A DNA stretch of 64,000 nucleotides from Podocnemis expansa (Eukaryota > Chordata > Testudines > Podocnemididae): positions 7,945,976 to 8,009,975 of the forward strand of contig ML682024.1 in assembly GCA_007922195.1 (NCBI GenBank). Direction: 5' to 3'. The position numbers were made by a program, and so were the translations under genes. This document shows, piece by piece, positions 1-14,425 of this stretch (position 1 is its first letter; every line of letters begins with the position of its first letter). The notes below the pieces were generated by a model that made no database searches, was not told the DNA's origin, and saw only the letters and a program-made list of their open reading frames with translations.

Positions 1-55
1 ATAATATAATATAATATAATATAATATAATATAATATAATATAATATAATAATAA
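1..55. repeat. (TAATA)n microsatellite at window edge
   Basis: Uninterrupted five-base repeat of the ATAAT type, degrading into TAAT-rich sequence up to about base 70. It may continue beyond the window start. Confidence 0.95.
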
Positions 56-70
56 ATTAATTAATAATTA

Positions 71-3000
71 TTCTGCTGGCCAGTTTTCCCTTGTAGACAG
101 GCCCTAAGATTCCTTAGACCTGCCCTGCATTACAGAGTAGGTTGGCACAAGGAGCTAACGCTAAAATCTAACCTAACTATGGAAGTGTCTACACTTCAGT
201 TATGCTACTGACTTAATAACTCTATCTTCATGAACAGAGTAGAGTCAAGGTTGATGTAGTTAAGACAACATGCTATGTCAATGTAGATGCTATATTGCTT
301 ATGCCCACTGTTACCGGCTTCCAAGTGCCTTCCCACAGTGCCCCACACAAATGGTAAAGTCACTTTGGAGAACTGGAGTGTTTGAGAAGAGCTCTTTTTC
401 CAAACTGGTGTTTATGCCCTGGATATATTTACAGAGACCAATCAGATCCCTGCTCAACTTTCTGCAAAGATTACAAAACATTTTTAACATACTTATGCAT
501 TCATCATTTCATTGCTGAACTCAAATTTGAAAGCCACAAACTAGGTGATATTAAAGTTGTTTCTGTCTAAATAAACATGTCTTGATAGAGGATCTGTCAT
601 TTTTGCATTTCTCTGTATTTCTTTTTAAGTAACATCTTTTATTAGAATTTTCTAGAAAACTAAGTCCATGAAAACAACAAGTTTCTTTGGCATCTGTGTT
701 TTATATTCGCACCTCAATATGAAATCTAAATACACAGAAAAGTTTGTGGTTCAATAGTGTGCTATTGAAAGGGTTTGTCCTTATGCAATCACATTTTAGA
801 TTCTTTCACACCTCAGACACTAAATTAAATTTGCATTCAGCTCTAACGGACTGCAGTCTAATCCCCAGTGATTGAACAAGCTGGTTGAGAGGGAGTTAAC
901 ACCCCATTGAAGGTTAATCACCCCTGTTGAAGGTTAAGGTTCAGTTTCACACCCCTTTGACCTGAATGGCTATGCCAGGCAATGAACAACATATGGCAAC
1001 TACTTTTGCTGAATAAAGACCTAGACAGAGAGATATACTGACCAGGAGGACAGATTTAAAATTTTATTAGGAAAATGTTACAAAGGAACAGGCAGTCATA
1101 GGGAGTGACTGGGCATCCAGGTTCATAGTACAGGTCATTGAGAATAGGACATATGTTAATAAAAGTTGGTCATCCTGAGTAAAGTTAGTATTATGGTATC
1201 TAGAGTCCATTAGAAGATAGATCCTTTTGTAAGGAGGGAGGTCTGTGAGTCCTCTTGGTAACACTGTATAAAGGTGGTCCTGCTTGGCCTCCTGGTACCG
1301 TCTGTGCCTGGTGATATGTTCGATGTAGATGTCCCTGAATTACTTGATGGTGTTGGAAACCATGAGGCAGTGCATCAGTTGAGCATAACAGATTTTATAC
1401 AATTTCAGGTGAGAAGGTGAGGTCAACTGGCTGGTATGAAACCAGAAATTCCCAGAAATTATACCCAAACAGCATGTGCACACATACACTCCCACACTCA
1501 CCAATTCATATAACTATTCACACACAAACTGTACAAACCACATGCTCATATATAGTAACAGGGACTGCCTGAGTGTCTGACTAAATCAGAATGATATGTG
1601 TGGAAGAGTCACATACACATAAACCCAGAGCAACACACACTTATGCACATGATGTGAAATAAAACCTCTACTCAGAGATTCTTTTGTAAACAGATAAACA
1701 CAGTCTCTCTCCATGCACGCATTAATAGTGACTCAAACACACAGTCAATGGCATATTTACACACACACAATCACATTGTGCAGATACACAAAACACACAC
1801 ACACACACACACACACAGGGTTTCTCTACCCTTACAAGTTTGCAGCTTTACCTGTAAGACCTTCTTCCATTTGTGGATTTATTCCTGGTTTGGATTTTTA
1901 TTCAAAATTCTGCTACTGAGAAGTTATGTCCTTATGCCTGTCATATTTTGGGCTTCTAGCCTCCTTCTCCATTAAAGGACTGGTCTAAACCAGACACTGG
2001 CATAGCTACAGTGGAGAGGGGTATGGTTCTTTATAGGGTAGCTCAGTCAGTATACACCATAGCATAGGCACATTTATGCCACCGTGCCCATTTATGGATA
2101 GAGCAACATTAAACATGGGGCCACTCTGAGCTTTGCTGCTGCGGTTTGCAATAATGTAGCACTTCCGTGCAGGCAATGAAAATAAAGGGAGTGGTTCTTC
2201 TGTCACTGGAATAAATCCATCTCCCCAAATGGTGGTAAGCTAGGTCAATGGAAGAATTTTCCTGTAGACCTAGTGCTGGCCTCCTTGGGCCTTAGGTCAA
2301 GTAAACTGTGTCTCTTAGAGGATAAGTCTACACTAGAAGTGGAACACCAATGCAGCCGTACTGCTGTAGTCCATTTGGTGAAAACGCTCTATGCCAGGGT
2401 CTGCAACCTGCGGCTCTGGAGCAACATGCAGCTCTTTGGCTGCCCCCTTGTGGCTGCAGGCTCTGCGCCACCTCTGCTACCAGGAGACCCTGCAAGTGGC
2501 CTACACTATACTCACCTAGGGTTACCAGATGTCAGGCAAAAGGAGGACACGTCTTCCTTTTTACCTTCATGTCCTCCTTTTTCTCTTCATGTCCTCCGTC
2601 TGGCAAGCATTTTAAAATACATGATTTTATCTGGCTTTTTACTTATTGGGTTTAAATATGCTGGAATGCCATGGAATACCTTATTTTTAAGGGAAAGCAT
2701 TCCAGGGCCTCCTAAAAACAGGAGAATATTATATTAATATTACATTTTCCCCATGCATCCTCCAATGTTCTTTTTTGGACTTCCCTGTCCTCCTTTCCAG
2801 GCTTTAGTATCTGGTAGCCATATACTCACCACCACCATGAGGGGACCCTGCAGGTGGCTTGCTTTTGGTTTTGGGCCCTTCTGCCAGGGGACCATGTGGC
2901 AGGCGCCCTGGCCCAGCTCCCAGTTCCCCCACCAGGAAGCTATACCCATTGCAATTCTCAAAACACATGGTTATTGAAGGAATTTTTTTAAATGGCTCTC

Positions 3001-4390
3001 CTTTATCTTTCAGGTTGCCAAATCCTGCTCTATGCCAAGAGGAGAGTGGTCTGCTTTCAGCAGAATTACTCCACCTCCACATGAGGTGGAAGCTGGCATG
3101 GAAGCTCTTTGGCCACTGTAACTTGTGTCATTTAGGGGTGAGGATCTTTATCACACCACTGAGTGATCTAAGATTGAGTTAAGACGTATGTAGACCTGCC
3201 TCAGAGGTTTTGATTTTTCAAAATGGCCTGTCTTTCTTGAGAAGCTGATGGAAATGAGGCCGGCAGAATATGGTGTCAATACAAGCTGCATCTCCACTAG
3301 GAATACTTGCCTGTACAGCTGTACCATCAAGATTTCCTAGTGCACACAAGTCCTCAAGCCATCAAATGCATCCTTTTCAAGCGTGGATGTTGGTTGAACC
3401 CAACAGAGAGGGCGTTGGGGCTGATACCCCACTGAAGTGTTTGGGCTGAAGATGGGTCAATCTTTTTATGGTTGCTGTGATTATAGAGGAGAACGTTATC
3501 ATAGATACACAGCAGAGCTTACAGCCAGGCCCTGGAGTGCCCCATGTTGAAGGCTGGTTGATCTGAATCTGGACCTGAAATTCCTCACTCCATGGCTTTT
3601 CCCTCTGCTGTCATTGCAAACAAGCTGCTAGCTTTGCACCAGTGGTGAGGGCTAACATGATTCAAGCTTAAATCAAATGCACCTCAGTTACTCTTGCTCA
3701 TCATAAACTGAGGCAACATGGCCCATTCTCACTCAGAGTGATGCACTCCTATGCACAAATATGAACACAACATCACCCATGTACAATGAGAAAAATGATC
3801 CAAGAAGCCCACCACAGCCCAGTGGAGATGCAGCCACACACAAATGCACTCCTGTACACATGATGCTGTAGTACAAAAGTGTAACTCACCGACAGCATCA
3901 AGGACATGGTAAAATTGCACACCAAGATGTGTGTGTCTTCTGCTACATCAACTTTGGTCTCTCAACTCCCATCCCCTGCACTGGCTTGTGAGCTAAATGG
4001 CACCTCATTCTAGTGTGAATATGAGTCTACAGCCAGATGCACAAGCTTTTAGAGGGGGGCAACTAGCCCAGTGAGTTGGAATAGCCCCATGTTGAAGCCT
4101 GACCAAAAAGGCCAGAATTGGATTCCCAGAGCACAGAATGAGGACCCCAAATACCTTCTCTTTCTGCTGCTTTTGGAACAAATTTGCTAGCCCTGTCCCC
4201 CAAGGTCCCCTGAGGGTGAGGCTTGGGTTGTGCCTGTGTCAAGTGGGGATTAATCCTAGACACATGTAACATGAACTGATCTCATCAGTAGCTCAGGTTG
4301 ATGCTCCTTTGATCTGCCCATCTATTGTTCTAAAGACATATGTGACAACTCCCTTTGATGATTAAAGGGCAAAGGGAGGAGCCACTATGC
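71..4390. other. non-coding stretch, no supported gene
   Basis: I find no exon chain here; open frames are short and show no recognisable domain. The region holds several short MITE-like remnants that begin with a 'gtctacact' terminus (about 187-300 and 2325-2400), a CA-rich tract, and a 'gggtctgcaacctgcggctc' type interspersed repeat near 2396-2475. Base composition is ordinary for an intergenic region. Confidence 0.6.
1793..1817. repeat. (CA)n microsatellite
   Basis: Perfect CA dinucleotide run embedded in a broader CA-rich stretch that begins near 1470. Open frames reading HTHTHT across it are artefacts of the repeat. Confidence 0.95.
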
Positions 4391-4403
4391 AGTGTCCCCA
4401 ACA

Positions 4404-4575
4404 TATAAAAGAGGCTGGAAAGGTTGTTCTGCCAGGACTCCACTCACACCAAGACTTGGAGGAGACCCAGCAACTTCAGAGACCCAGCTCTATTTAGCTC
4501 TGGACAAGAAGATGCTTTGCAAGAAGACATCTCAGCCACCTGGACCCTGGGAGAATGAGACTCACATACCAACAG
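4404..4575 (+). promoter_or_regulatory. TATA box followed by first-exon-like segment
   Basis: A canonical TATAAAA lies at 4404-4410. About 100 bp downstream an ATG at 4512 opens a 64-nt reading frame (MLCKKTSQPPGPWENETHIP...) that ends exactly at a consensus donor, CAG|GTAAGT, at 4575/4576. This is what a short TATA-driven first exon looks like, and it sits just upstream of a tandem array whose units also end in GTAAGT donor-like sequences. The short peptide has no recognisable signal peptide or domain. It could be the start of a lineage-specific gene, a dead gene, or chance; no transcript evidence is available. Confidence 0.35.
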
Positions 4576-7470
4576 GTAAGTCCTGCTCTGCTTTGCAGAG
4601 CTGACCCTTGGATATATGAACCATTGCAGGACAGGACTGTTGGGGTAAAAATGCTGGGGCTTCTCCTGGGAAAATGAGCCACATGATACGTCTATCTGAT
4701 GTTGGCCACTATAAGCAGAAAATAGGACCATACTGTTTTTTTGTGTCTGTAAATTTCTGTGCTTTGTCTGTCAGCTTTTTCTTCCCAAGGATCTCTCTCT
4801 TATACCTCACTCATCTGTCTTTTGCTGCATTCCCCATCCAACCTTCGTGTCCTCTTTCACTCTTCTACTGTCTGTTTCTCTCTGTTTAATTCCATGGGTG
4901 AGGCAATAGTTTTGAGCTAGAAGATGCTGGCAATTTGGATCTGACTGAAAGTGGTAAGATGAGTAGATGTTCATTATTGAATATTTCTGTGTTTGGTATT
5001 CTTCTGTTTCCCTTCTTTCTTTTCCCTTCACTTCTAGCTGGACAATCACTGACCTGCTACCTCACTGGTAGAACTTACTGGAGTACTGAGAATGATAGGT
5101 TCTCCCCTGTTGAGGTGTAAGTTAAATGAAAAAGAACAGGGTTGGCTCTACACAGCACCAACCCACAATGCTTACTGTTAACATTTTCAGGCTCTTTCTC
5201 AATTTCTGTTTCCTCTTCTCCAGTTGCTGATAGTTAATGCAATTCCCATAATGCACTGCAAGCTGCCTCACTCTGGAAGATGACAAAGGTGATCTGTCCT
5301 CTAGCACTGAGGAAAAAAACCTCAAAATAGGAGATTCCAACCAATCATGTCCAAACCACAGCACTCTCTGGTCATTCTCTAGGCTAGTGCTGCTTGGTTT
5401 GGACCTGGTTTCTTGTGAAGCACAAGCAGATTGCTGGGTTTCCATGGAGAACTCCTTTAGTTTTGCACGGGCAAATACTTTTTTTCTTAGAAGAACATTG
5501 ACCAGGACTTGGCTGTCTGGTGGCAAACATTTATCCCCAAAATCCCCAGAAGCAATTTCAGAACACATGACACTTTTTGAATAGCTAAATAAGAAAGTGC
5601 TGCTGTGTTTGGATCTAGTTTCTGTAAGAGTCTATGTGGGATCCAATTAAGGATTCTTCAGATATTTAAAAGACTCCTTGCTTTCTGAGAACATTTCCCA
5701 ATGGTGAGAGGTGGAATCCACAGGACAGCAGGAGAATCACTGAGTTTGCACAACAAAGGGAGCATTTACTATTGAAAAATTACAGCATTTTCTATTGAGA
5801 AAATAACTTTTCTCCACTCCACAGGGAAGACAGTGACAATTATCCATCCTATATTCCTCTCTTTCTAATGTTTTCTCTGTTTTCCCTTTTTCATCAGCTG
5901 TTTAAATTCAATCATTCTGAAGTTAGAACTGGCTTTCCTGGGAAGATGATAAAGAACTGCATGGGGGACACTCCATCCAATCTTATCTAAACCACTGCAC
6001 TCTCTGGTGGTTCTTTAGGAAAGTGTTGTCTGGTTCAGATCTTATTTCTGGATCAAAAAAAGCACATTGCTGGGTTTCAGTGGAAAGCTTGGTTTTCTGT
6101 GGCATTGTTTGCTCTAGACAAATGTTCTTTTTCCTAGAGGAAGGTTGCCTAGGCAGGGATGTTTGGATGCCACTATTTACCTCAGACATGCCAAGGAACA
6201 ATGTACAAACACCACTAGAGCTTTCTGAATAAATAAGAAGTTCCAGTGTGTTTGAACATTCTTTCTGGAATTGACTCCTGATTTCACCATTGGCAATCTT
6301 CAAACCTCAGAAAGACAGTGTGGAGCCTGATAGCTTTCCCTATGGGTGAGAAGTCAAATCTAAAGCATCCAAAGGGACCATCACTGACCTACCACCCCAA
6401 TAGGAGCACTTTCTGGAATACTGAGAAGGGTAAGTGCTCTTTTGTTGAGGTGTAGGTGATGATGTAGAATAGCAATGTCTGGTTTGGATCTGCTTTGTTG
6501 AGAAAGAGCACTTTGCTGGGTTTCCATGGAGAACTTCTTCCTTTTTTTCACAAGTCAATCTTTTGTTCCTAGAAGAACATTGACATGGACTAGCCACATG
6601 GCAGCCACCATTTCCTCCCAAAATTCCTGTGAGAACAATATCCAAACATACCTGGCACTCTCTGAATGGCTAAATAAGAAAGTGCCACTTGTTTGGACAT
6701 TGTTTTTGCAGTGGAGTCCATATGCAACCATATACATTGGATTCTTCAAACCTCCAAGTGTTTCCCTGCCTTCTTTGAACAATCACCAATGGCTAACAGG
6801 AATCAATGGAATAGCAATAGAACGCATTCCAAACATATCTAAACCACAGCACTCCAGAAACTTTTCCCCCCCATTTTCTTGCACTATCTAAAGCTCTTTT
6901 CCTAAAGGAAGCTTTTTTCAATCAGTGGCTAGCTGGTGGCCACAATTTCCCAAAGATGGCTGTGGGAACAATATCTGAACACCACTGGAGCTTTCTGGAT
7001 GTCTACATCATAAAGTGTTAATGTGTTTGGTCATTCTTTCTGACATTGACTCCTCATGGGATTCCAGCCCTCTCATTCCTGACCATGAACCTCCTAGCTT
7101 TCTGAGAACTTTTCCTATTGGTGAGAATTTGAATCCAAGGCATCCAAATGGACCATCAGTGACCTGCCACCCCAATGGGAGCACTCACTGGAATATTGAA
7201 ATGGGTAAGTGCTCCTCTGTTGAGGTGAAGGTCAAGTGAAAAAATACAGCATTGTCTCTATGGAGCACTAATCTATAATGTTTATTCATGGTTTTTTTTT
7301 TTGCTTTTATCTTGCTCTTGGTTTCCTATTCTCCAGTCACTGGCAAAGAACTATACCTGTCCTCCATCACTGAATTCCATAGATGCCAACCAAACATGTC
7401 TAAACCACAGCACTCTCTGGTTGTTCTGTAGCGTAGAGTTCCTTGTTTTGGATCTGGTTTCTGGAGAAAG

Positions 7471-7950
7471 ATCATAGAATCAAAGGGTTGGAAGGGACCT
7501 CATAGGTCATCTAGTCCAACCCCCTGCCAGAGGCAGGACCACTCCCACTAAACCATCCCAGTCATGGTTTTGTCCAGCTGGGCCTTAAACACCTCCAAAG
7601 ATGGAGATTCCACCACCTCCCTTGGCAGCTCATTCCAAGGCTTCACCACTCTCCTAGTAAAAAAGTTTTTTCTAATATCCAGCCTCGACCTCCCTAACTG
7701 CAACTTGAGACCATTGGTCCTTGTTCTGTCCCCTGTTACTACCGAGAACAGTCGAGCTCCATCTTCCCTGGAGCATCCCTTCAAGTAGTTGAAGGTTGCT
7801 ATCAAATCCCCCCTCAATCTTCTCTTCTGCAGACTAAATAAGCCTAATGCTTTCAGTCTTTCCTCATAGGGCTTGTGCTCCAGCCCTTTAATCATTTTGG
7901 TTACCCTCCTCTGAACTCTCTCTACCATGTCCCTGTCCTTTTTGTAGTGA
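7471..7950 (-). mobile_element. 5'-truncated CR1 LINE, 3' end of ORF2
   Basis: The plus strand starts with the CR1 3'-tail signature (ATCATAGAATCAAAGG, then GGAAGGGACCTC and TCTAGTCCAACCCCCTGCC). The minus strand encodes the CR1 ORF2 C-terminus ([40 protein letters not shown]). It interrupts one unit of the tandem array. It is nearly identical to the same portion of the longer CR1 at 29095-32705, so both belong to one fairly young subfamily. Confidence 0.92.
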
Positions 7951-10900
7951 TGTATATTGCTGAAATAGAACTCCCGTCTGTTTTGACAGTCTAATATTTT
8001 CTTTACATAGAAGAACATTGACCTGGATGCAGCTGGTTCACAGAAACTCTCTCCACCTAAAATTCCCAGAAGTTGTTTCTGAACAGCTGGAACTCTTGAA
8101 CAGCTAAATAGGAAAGTGCTGTGCTGTTTGGACCTTATTTTTGCAGTGGTGTCCATCTGGGATTGTATCCATGAATTCTTCAAACCACCACGTTTCCTTG
8201 CTTTTTTTTTTTTTTTTTTTTGAACAATCACTAATGGTAAAAAGTGGCAGCCATGGAATAGCAATAGAAGCCACTGACTTTACACCATAACAGGAGCACT
8301 TGCTGGAATATTGAGATGGGTAAGTGCTCCCCTGTTAGGGCATAGGAACAATGAGAAATATTCAGCTTTTTGTGCACACAGTGCACAATGATGACTCATT
8401 TATACATATTCAACCACTTTCTAGCTTTCCCTGCCTGATTTTTCTTTCTTCATTAATGGTTTAAATTTAATTGCCATTGTGAACTGCTTGTAGTTTTTAG
8501 GGAAGGATAAAGAAGTATACCCTTAATGCAGCAATGAAAGGTTAGCGGCTTCCATGGGAGAAACTCCATCTAATCATATCTAAACTACTGCACTTTCCAC
8601 TCATTGCATAGGATAGGGCTGCTTGGTTTGTGTATGGTTACTGGAGAGAAAAAGCGCATTGATAGGTTTCCATGGAGAAATCCTATTTACTGTTTTCTGC
8701 AGGGTTGCTTGCACTGACAATTTTTTTTTATTAGAGGATGATTGCCTAAGAGGGGCAGTTTGTCTGCTACTATTTACCCCAGGAATTCCCAGGAACAATA
8801 TCCAAACACTACTGGAGTTTTTTGAATCAATAAGAAAATGCCAGTGTATTTGGATGTTCTTTTTGAAGTTGACTCTCTTACTGGATTTCACCCTTGGCCA
8901 TCTTTAAATCTCAGACACTGATTTCTGAGAACTTTAGCTATTTGTGAGAAGTCAAATCCAAAGAATCTGAATGGACCATCACTGAAACTACCACCTCAAC
9001 AGGAGCACTTGCTGAAATATTTAGAAAGGGTAAGTGCACCTCTGTTGAGGGATAGTGTTAAGTGAAACAATACACCATTTTCTCCACAGCACAAACCCAC
9101 ACCACTTATGGGCATGATTTCAGGCTTCATCACATTTTCGGTTTCCTTTTCTCCAGTCACTGATAGTTTAAATGGAATTCCCATAGGGCACTACAGTTTG
9201 CCTCACCCTGAGATATAACCCGAACTGCATCTGGCCTCCAGTGCTGAATCTGGAGCAATGTCAAAATAAGAAATTCCAATGAATCATGTCACAATACTCT
9301 CTAGTCATGCTGTAGGCTAGTGCTCCCTGGTTTGGACCTGGTTCCTTGTGAAAAACAAGCACATTGCTGGGTTTCCCATAGAGAACTCCTCCTTTTGTTC
9401 TGCCCAGGCAAATGCTCTTTCTTCCTAGAACATTGACCTGGATGCAGCTGGCTCACAGCTGCCACTTCTTCCTAGAATTGCCAAAAAGAATATCTAAACA
9501 ACTGGCACTTGCTGAACAGCTGTATAAGAAAGTGCTGCTCTCTTTTTACATTCTGCAGTGCAGTCCAAATGGGGTTGTATCTGGGATTCTTCCAACCCCA
9601 AGAGATTCCCCACTTTCTGAGAATATTTCCTAAGGGTGAAAAGCAGAATCAACAGAACTGTAACAGAACGCCATTGGCTCTCCACCCCAACAGCAGCACT
9701 TGCTGGTATATTGAGAAGGGTAAGTGCTCCCCTGTTGAGGTGTGGGTGCAGTGAAAAATATACAGCATTTTCTCTCCACACAGCACATAATGATGATTCT
9801 TGTTCATATGTTGCCTCTTCCTCCAGTGTTCTGGTTTCCCTTTTTTATCAACTTTTTAAATTCAATCAGCAGTATAAACCATGGAGAACTTCACCAGTAC
9901 TTCAGCACTGAATAATTAATGACTTCCACTGGGGAAATTCCAGCCAGTAGTGTCTAAACCACAGCACTTTCTGATTATTCTGTAGCAAAATTCTGACTGG
10001 TTTGGGTCTGGTTTCTGGTTGTTGGGTTTCAGTGAAGAACTGCTACTTGTTTCAGTTTTTCCAGTTATTCTGCACTGTCTAATGACCTTTTTTTGTACAC
10101 TCTATTACTCTTTTTTTCCTAGAGGAATATTTTCCCATTCAGTGGCTGGCTGGTTTCCATCATATCTCCAAGACATTCCCAGGAATGATATCCAAACACC
10201 ACTGAAGCATTCTGGATATCTAAATCATAAATTCTCAGAGTGTTTGGATGTTCTTTCTGAGGCTGACTTCTCATGGGAATCCACCCTCTCATTTCTGAAA
10301 CCTCCAAGAGCCTCTCTGGTTTTTGAGAACCTTCTCATTGCTGACAATGCAAATCACAAGCATCCAAAGGGACCATCACTGGTCTACCACCTCCACCAGA
10401 GCACTCAGTGGATTACTGAGCAGAGTAAGCACTTCCCTGATGAAGCATACAATCTGGGGGCAGGGGAAGAAGAAAGGACGTTCGTTAATATTCTTCCAGT
10501 CTCTCTTGACTGTTTTCTCAGTTTTTACTTTTCTATTCACTGTTTAAATTCAATCAGCATTGTGAAATGTAGGCAATCTTCCTCTAAGAGAGGATAAGGA
10601 ACTGCATTTCTACTCCGGTGTTGGATAATTAGCAAATTCCAGAGGGGAAATTCCAACCAATCATGTCTAAACCACCGCACTCCTCAGTGAGATAGTCCTG
10701 CCTGGTTTGGATATGGATTCTTGAGAGGAGAAGCACAATGGTGAGTTCCCGTGGAGAACTTCTTTTGTTTTTTCTCAGGCTAATACTTCCTCTTAGAAGA
10801 ATAATGACTTGGATGCAGCTGGTTAGCAGCCACCATTTGCCCTTAAAAATTCCCAAGAACAATATCCAAACACTCCTGGCACTCTTCTGAATAGCTAAAT

Positions 10901-13264
10901 GAGAAAGTGCTGCTTGTTTGGATGTTGTTTCTGCAGTGGAGTATACGTCAAGATCTTCAAACCTCCAAGAGATTGCTTTCTGAAAAACAATTTCCAATGG
11001 TAAGGGGGGATATATAGAATTGTAATTCAGCGTTACTGACTTCATACCCCAATGGGAGCACTTGCTGGATTATTAAGCAGGGTAATAGCTCCCCTGTTGG
11101 CACAGGTCAAGTGACAAAATTCAGCATTTTTGCAAGAGAGTACAAACCTCGAAAAGTTATGGCCGCTTTTTCACACTCGACTTTCTCTTCCATAGTTTAA
11201 ATGTAATTCCTATATTGCATTGCAGACTGCCATAAAAATGCACTTGTCCTCCAGTGGTGAACACAGAGCAACCTCTAAACCAAAAAGTCCAGACAATTGT
11301 GTCTTAACCACAGCACTCTCCAGTTCTTCAGCTGGATAGCGCTGCCTGGTTTGGATCTGGTTTCTTGTGGGAAAACAAGCGTGTTGCTGGGTTTCCATGA
11401 AGAACATCTTCTGTTTTTCAGAGACTAATACTTTGACGCAGCTGGTTCACTGTCACCATCTCCACCTAAAATTCCCAAGAACAAAATCCAAACATACCTG
11501 GCACTCTCTGAATGGATAAATAAGAAAGTGTCTCGTGTTTGGACATTGTTCCTGTAGCGGAGTCCGTATGGGATGGTAATTGTCAGATTCTTTAGAACTT
11601 CAGGAGAGTACCTGCTTTCTGAGAACATTCCCCAATGGATGAGAATGGGAAACCCCAGGAATAAAAAATGAGCACCTCTGACTTTACACTGCAACAGGAG
11701 CACTTGCTGGTATATTAAGAAGGGTAAGTTCTCCCTGTTGAGGTGTAGGCGCAGTGAAAAAAATACAGCATTTTCTCCACTCAGCTCACAATGATGACCC
11801 TCATTTGTATGTTTCCTCTCTCCATTGTATGTTTCCTCTTCCATTTTTAATTAACTGTTAAAATCCATCATTGTGAAATGCAGACAGTATTCCTCTAAGA
11901 CAGGAAAAAGAAGAGCATCTGTATTCCAGCGATGAATGGTTAGCAACCCCTGCACAGGAAACGCCACCTAACCATGTCTAAACCACAGCACTCTCCTGTT
12001 ATTCTGTAGGATAGTGCAGCCTGGTTTAGACCTGGTTTCTGGCGAGGAAAAAGTGCTCTGGGTTTTCAAAGCAGAGCTCATAATTTGTTGGGGTTTTTTG
12101 CTTGTTATCTTAAGGAATGATTTTTCCAAGTAGTGTCAGGCTGGCTGCTACTATTTTCTCCAGACATTCCAGGAAGAATATCCATGCAAGAACTGGCATG
12201 CTCTGACAAGCTAAATAAGAAAATGATACTTTGTTTGAACGTTGTTTCTGCCATGCAGCCAGTCTAGATTGCAACCGTCAGAATCTTCATACCCCTGAGA
12301 GCCTTCCTGCTTTCTGAGAACATTTTCCTGCTTTCTGAGAACATTTTCCAAAGGGGAATCCACGGAACAGCTGACTCTCCACCCCAAAAGCAGCAGTTGC
12401 TGCCATATTGAGAAGGGTAAGTGCTCCTGTGTTGAGGCGCAGGTGCAGTGAAAAATATACTGTTTTTTCCACAGGACACAACAATGATTCTCATTCATAT
12501 GTTCTCTCTCTCTATTTGTCTGCTTTCCCTTTTCTATCATCTGTCACTATTCAAGGTTTTCTGTGAAATACAGACAGGCCTCCCGCCCTCCACCTCCCCT
12601 CAAACAGGATTTAGAACTGCACCTGTATTCCACTGTTGAATAATGGTTAAGAACATCTGGGAGCGAAATTCCATTCAATCTTGTTTTAACCACAGCACTC
12701 TCCAGTCATTCTGTAGGATCATGGTGCCTGGTTTAGATCAGCTTTCGTGTGAAACAAGCACATTGCTGGGTTTTCACAGAGAACTCCTTGTTTTGTTCTG
12801 TCCAGGCAAAAGCACTCTGTTCCAAGAACATGGCACAGCTGGCTCACAGCTACCATTTCCTCCTAAGGCGCTCAAAAATGTCTGGACACATGACACTCTC
12901 TGAAGAGCTGTAAAAGAAAGCTCTGTGCTGTGTGGACCTTGGTTTCTGCAGTGGAGGCTTGTCTAGGATTGTAACTGTCAGATTCTTCAAACTCCAGGGG
13001 GCTCCCTGCTTTCTGAGAACATTTCCCAGTGATATAAAGTGGAAGAATCCACGGGACTGCAATAGGATGTCACTGACTTTACATCTCAAAAGGAGCACTT
13101 GCTGGAATTTTGAGCAGGGTAAGTGCTCATCCGTTGAGGTGTAGGGCAAGTGAGAATAATACACCGCTTTCTCCACACAGCACAAAATATGTTTCTCCTT
13201 CATATTTTTATCTCTCTTTCGAGTGATTTCTGTCTGTTTTCCCTTCCCTATCAACTGTTAAAAT

Positions 13265-13325
13265 TCAGCAAAAAAACCCAACAAGGAGTCATGTGGCACT
13301 TTAAGACTAACAGATTTATTTAGTC
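13265..13325 (+). repeat. fragment of foldback repeat family
   Basis: Contains the family's arm sequence (AACAAGGAGTCATGTGGCAC, then TTAAGACTAACAGATTTATT) and is absent from the equivalent position of neighbouring array units, so it is a later insertion. Confidence 0.7.
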
Positions 13326-14254
13326 TTCCCATAAGACAGGATAAAAACCTACATCTGTACTTCATTATCAAATGATTTAGCAAACCCCACTGGCAATCTG
13401 CATCCAATCATATGTTAAACCACAGCACTGTCTGGGCATTCTGTGTGAAAGTGTTGCCTGGTTCAAGTCTTGTTTCTGGAGAGAAAAAGCACATTGCTGG
13501 GTTTCAATGGAGAGCTCTTATTTGTTTTCTAGGGCATTGTTAACACAGACTGTTTTTTTCCCCCCAGAGGAAGATTTCTTAGGCAGGGACTGTTTGGCTG
13601 ACACTATTCCTGACATTTCCCGGAACAATCTCCAAACACCACTGGAGTTTTCTGTATAAATAAGAAAGTGTCAGTGCATTTGGACATTCTTTCTGGAGTT
13701 GACTCTTCATTGGATTCTATCTGTGACCATCTTCAACCCTCCTAAAGACAGTGAGGTATCTAAGAGCTTTTCCTATGGGAAATGTCAAATCCAAAGAATC
13801 CAAATGGACCCTCACTGACCTGGCACCCCAATGGGAGTGTTCGCTGCAATATTGAAAAGGGTAAGTGCTCCCCTGTTGAGGAACAGGCCAAGTGAAAATA
13901 TACAGCATTTCCCACAGAGCTCTAATCTATAACACTCATTCATATGTTTTCTGGTTCTCTCTCATTCTCACCTTCTTCTCCAATGGCTGATAGTTGAAAT
14001 GTAATTTGCATAGCGCACCGCAGGCTGCCTCACTCTGAAATATATACCTAGAAATGGAGCTGTCCTCCAGTGCTGAACACGGAGCAACCTCTAGATAAGA
14101 AATTGCAACCAATCTTGTCTTAACAACTCTCCAGTTGGTCTGCACGCTAGCACTGCCTAGTTTGGCTCTGGGTTCTTGTGAAACACAAGCACATTGCTGG
14201 CTTCCATGGACGACAACTCCTTTTTGTTTTTTCACAAGCTGGTACTTTCTGTTC

Positions 14255-14425
14255 CTTAGACCTGGACTCGGACTGGGAGCCAGGGTCATAACTATGGTGA
14301 GGCGAGCAGATCTTTTTCCCAGGGCACTGGAGCGGCTCCACTGAGCTACGCCATTAAAGGGTGCGTTCCTTGCCCCTCACGCCAAGTGCTGGCCATAGTA
14401 AGGACCGCCAAATTCTTTAGTTACG
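14255..14425. mobile_element. short GC-richer insertion in array unit (MITE-like)
   Basis: Interrupts an array unit between CTGTTCCTTAGA and GGCAGCCACCATTT. It starts with a CCAGGGTCATAACTATGGTG motif resembling the edge of the GC-rich element at about 21555 (CAGGGCTATAACTACAGTG), and ends near TTTAGTTACGGC. It is probably one family of non-autonomous element; I could not define a target-site duplication. Confidence 0.5.

Noticed and set aside
9494..11844. Minus-strand frames sharing SESARYVWILFLGILGG-like text in the tandem array
   Set aside because: The same frame recurs because the units are repeated. It is broken in most copies, begins and ends at arbitrary points, and matches no family. 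It is a shadow of the repeat, not a gene.
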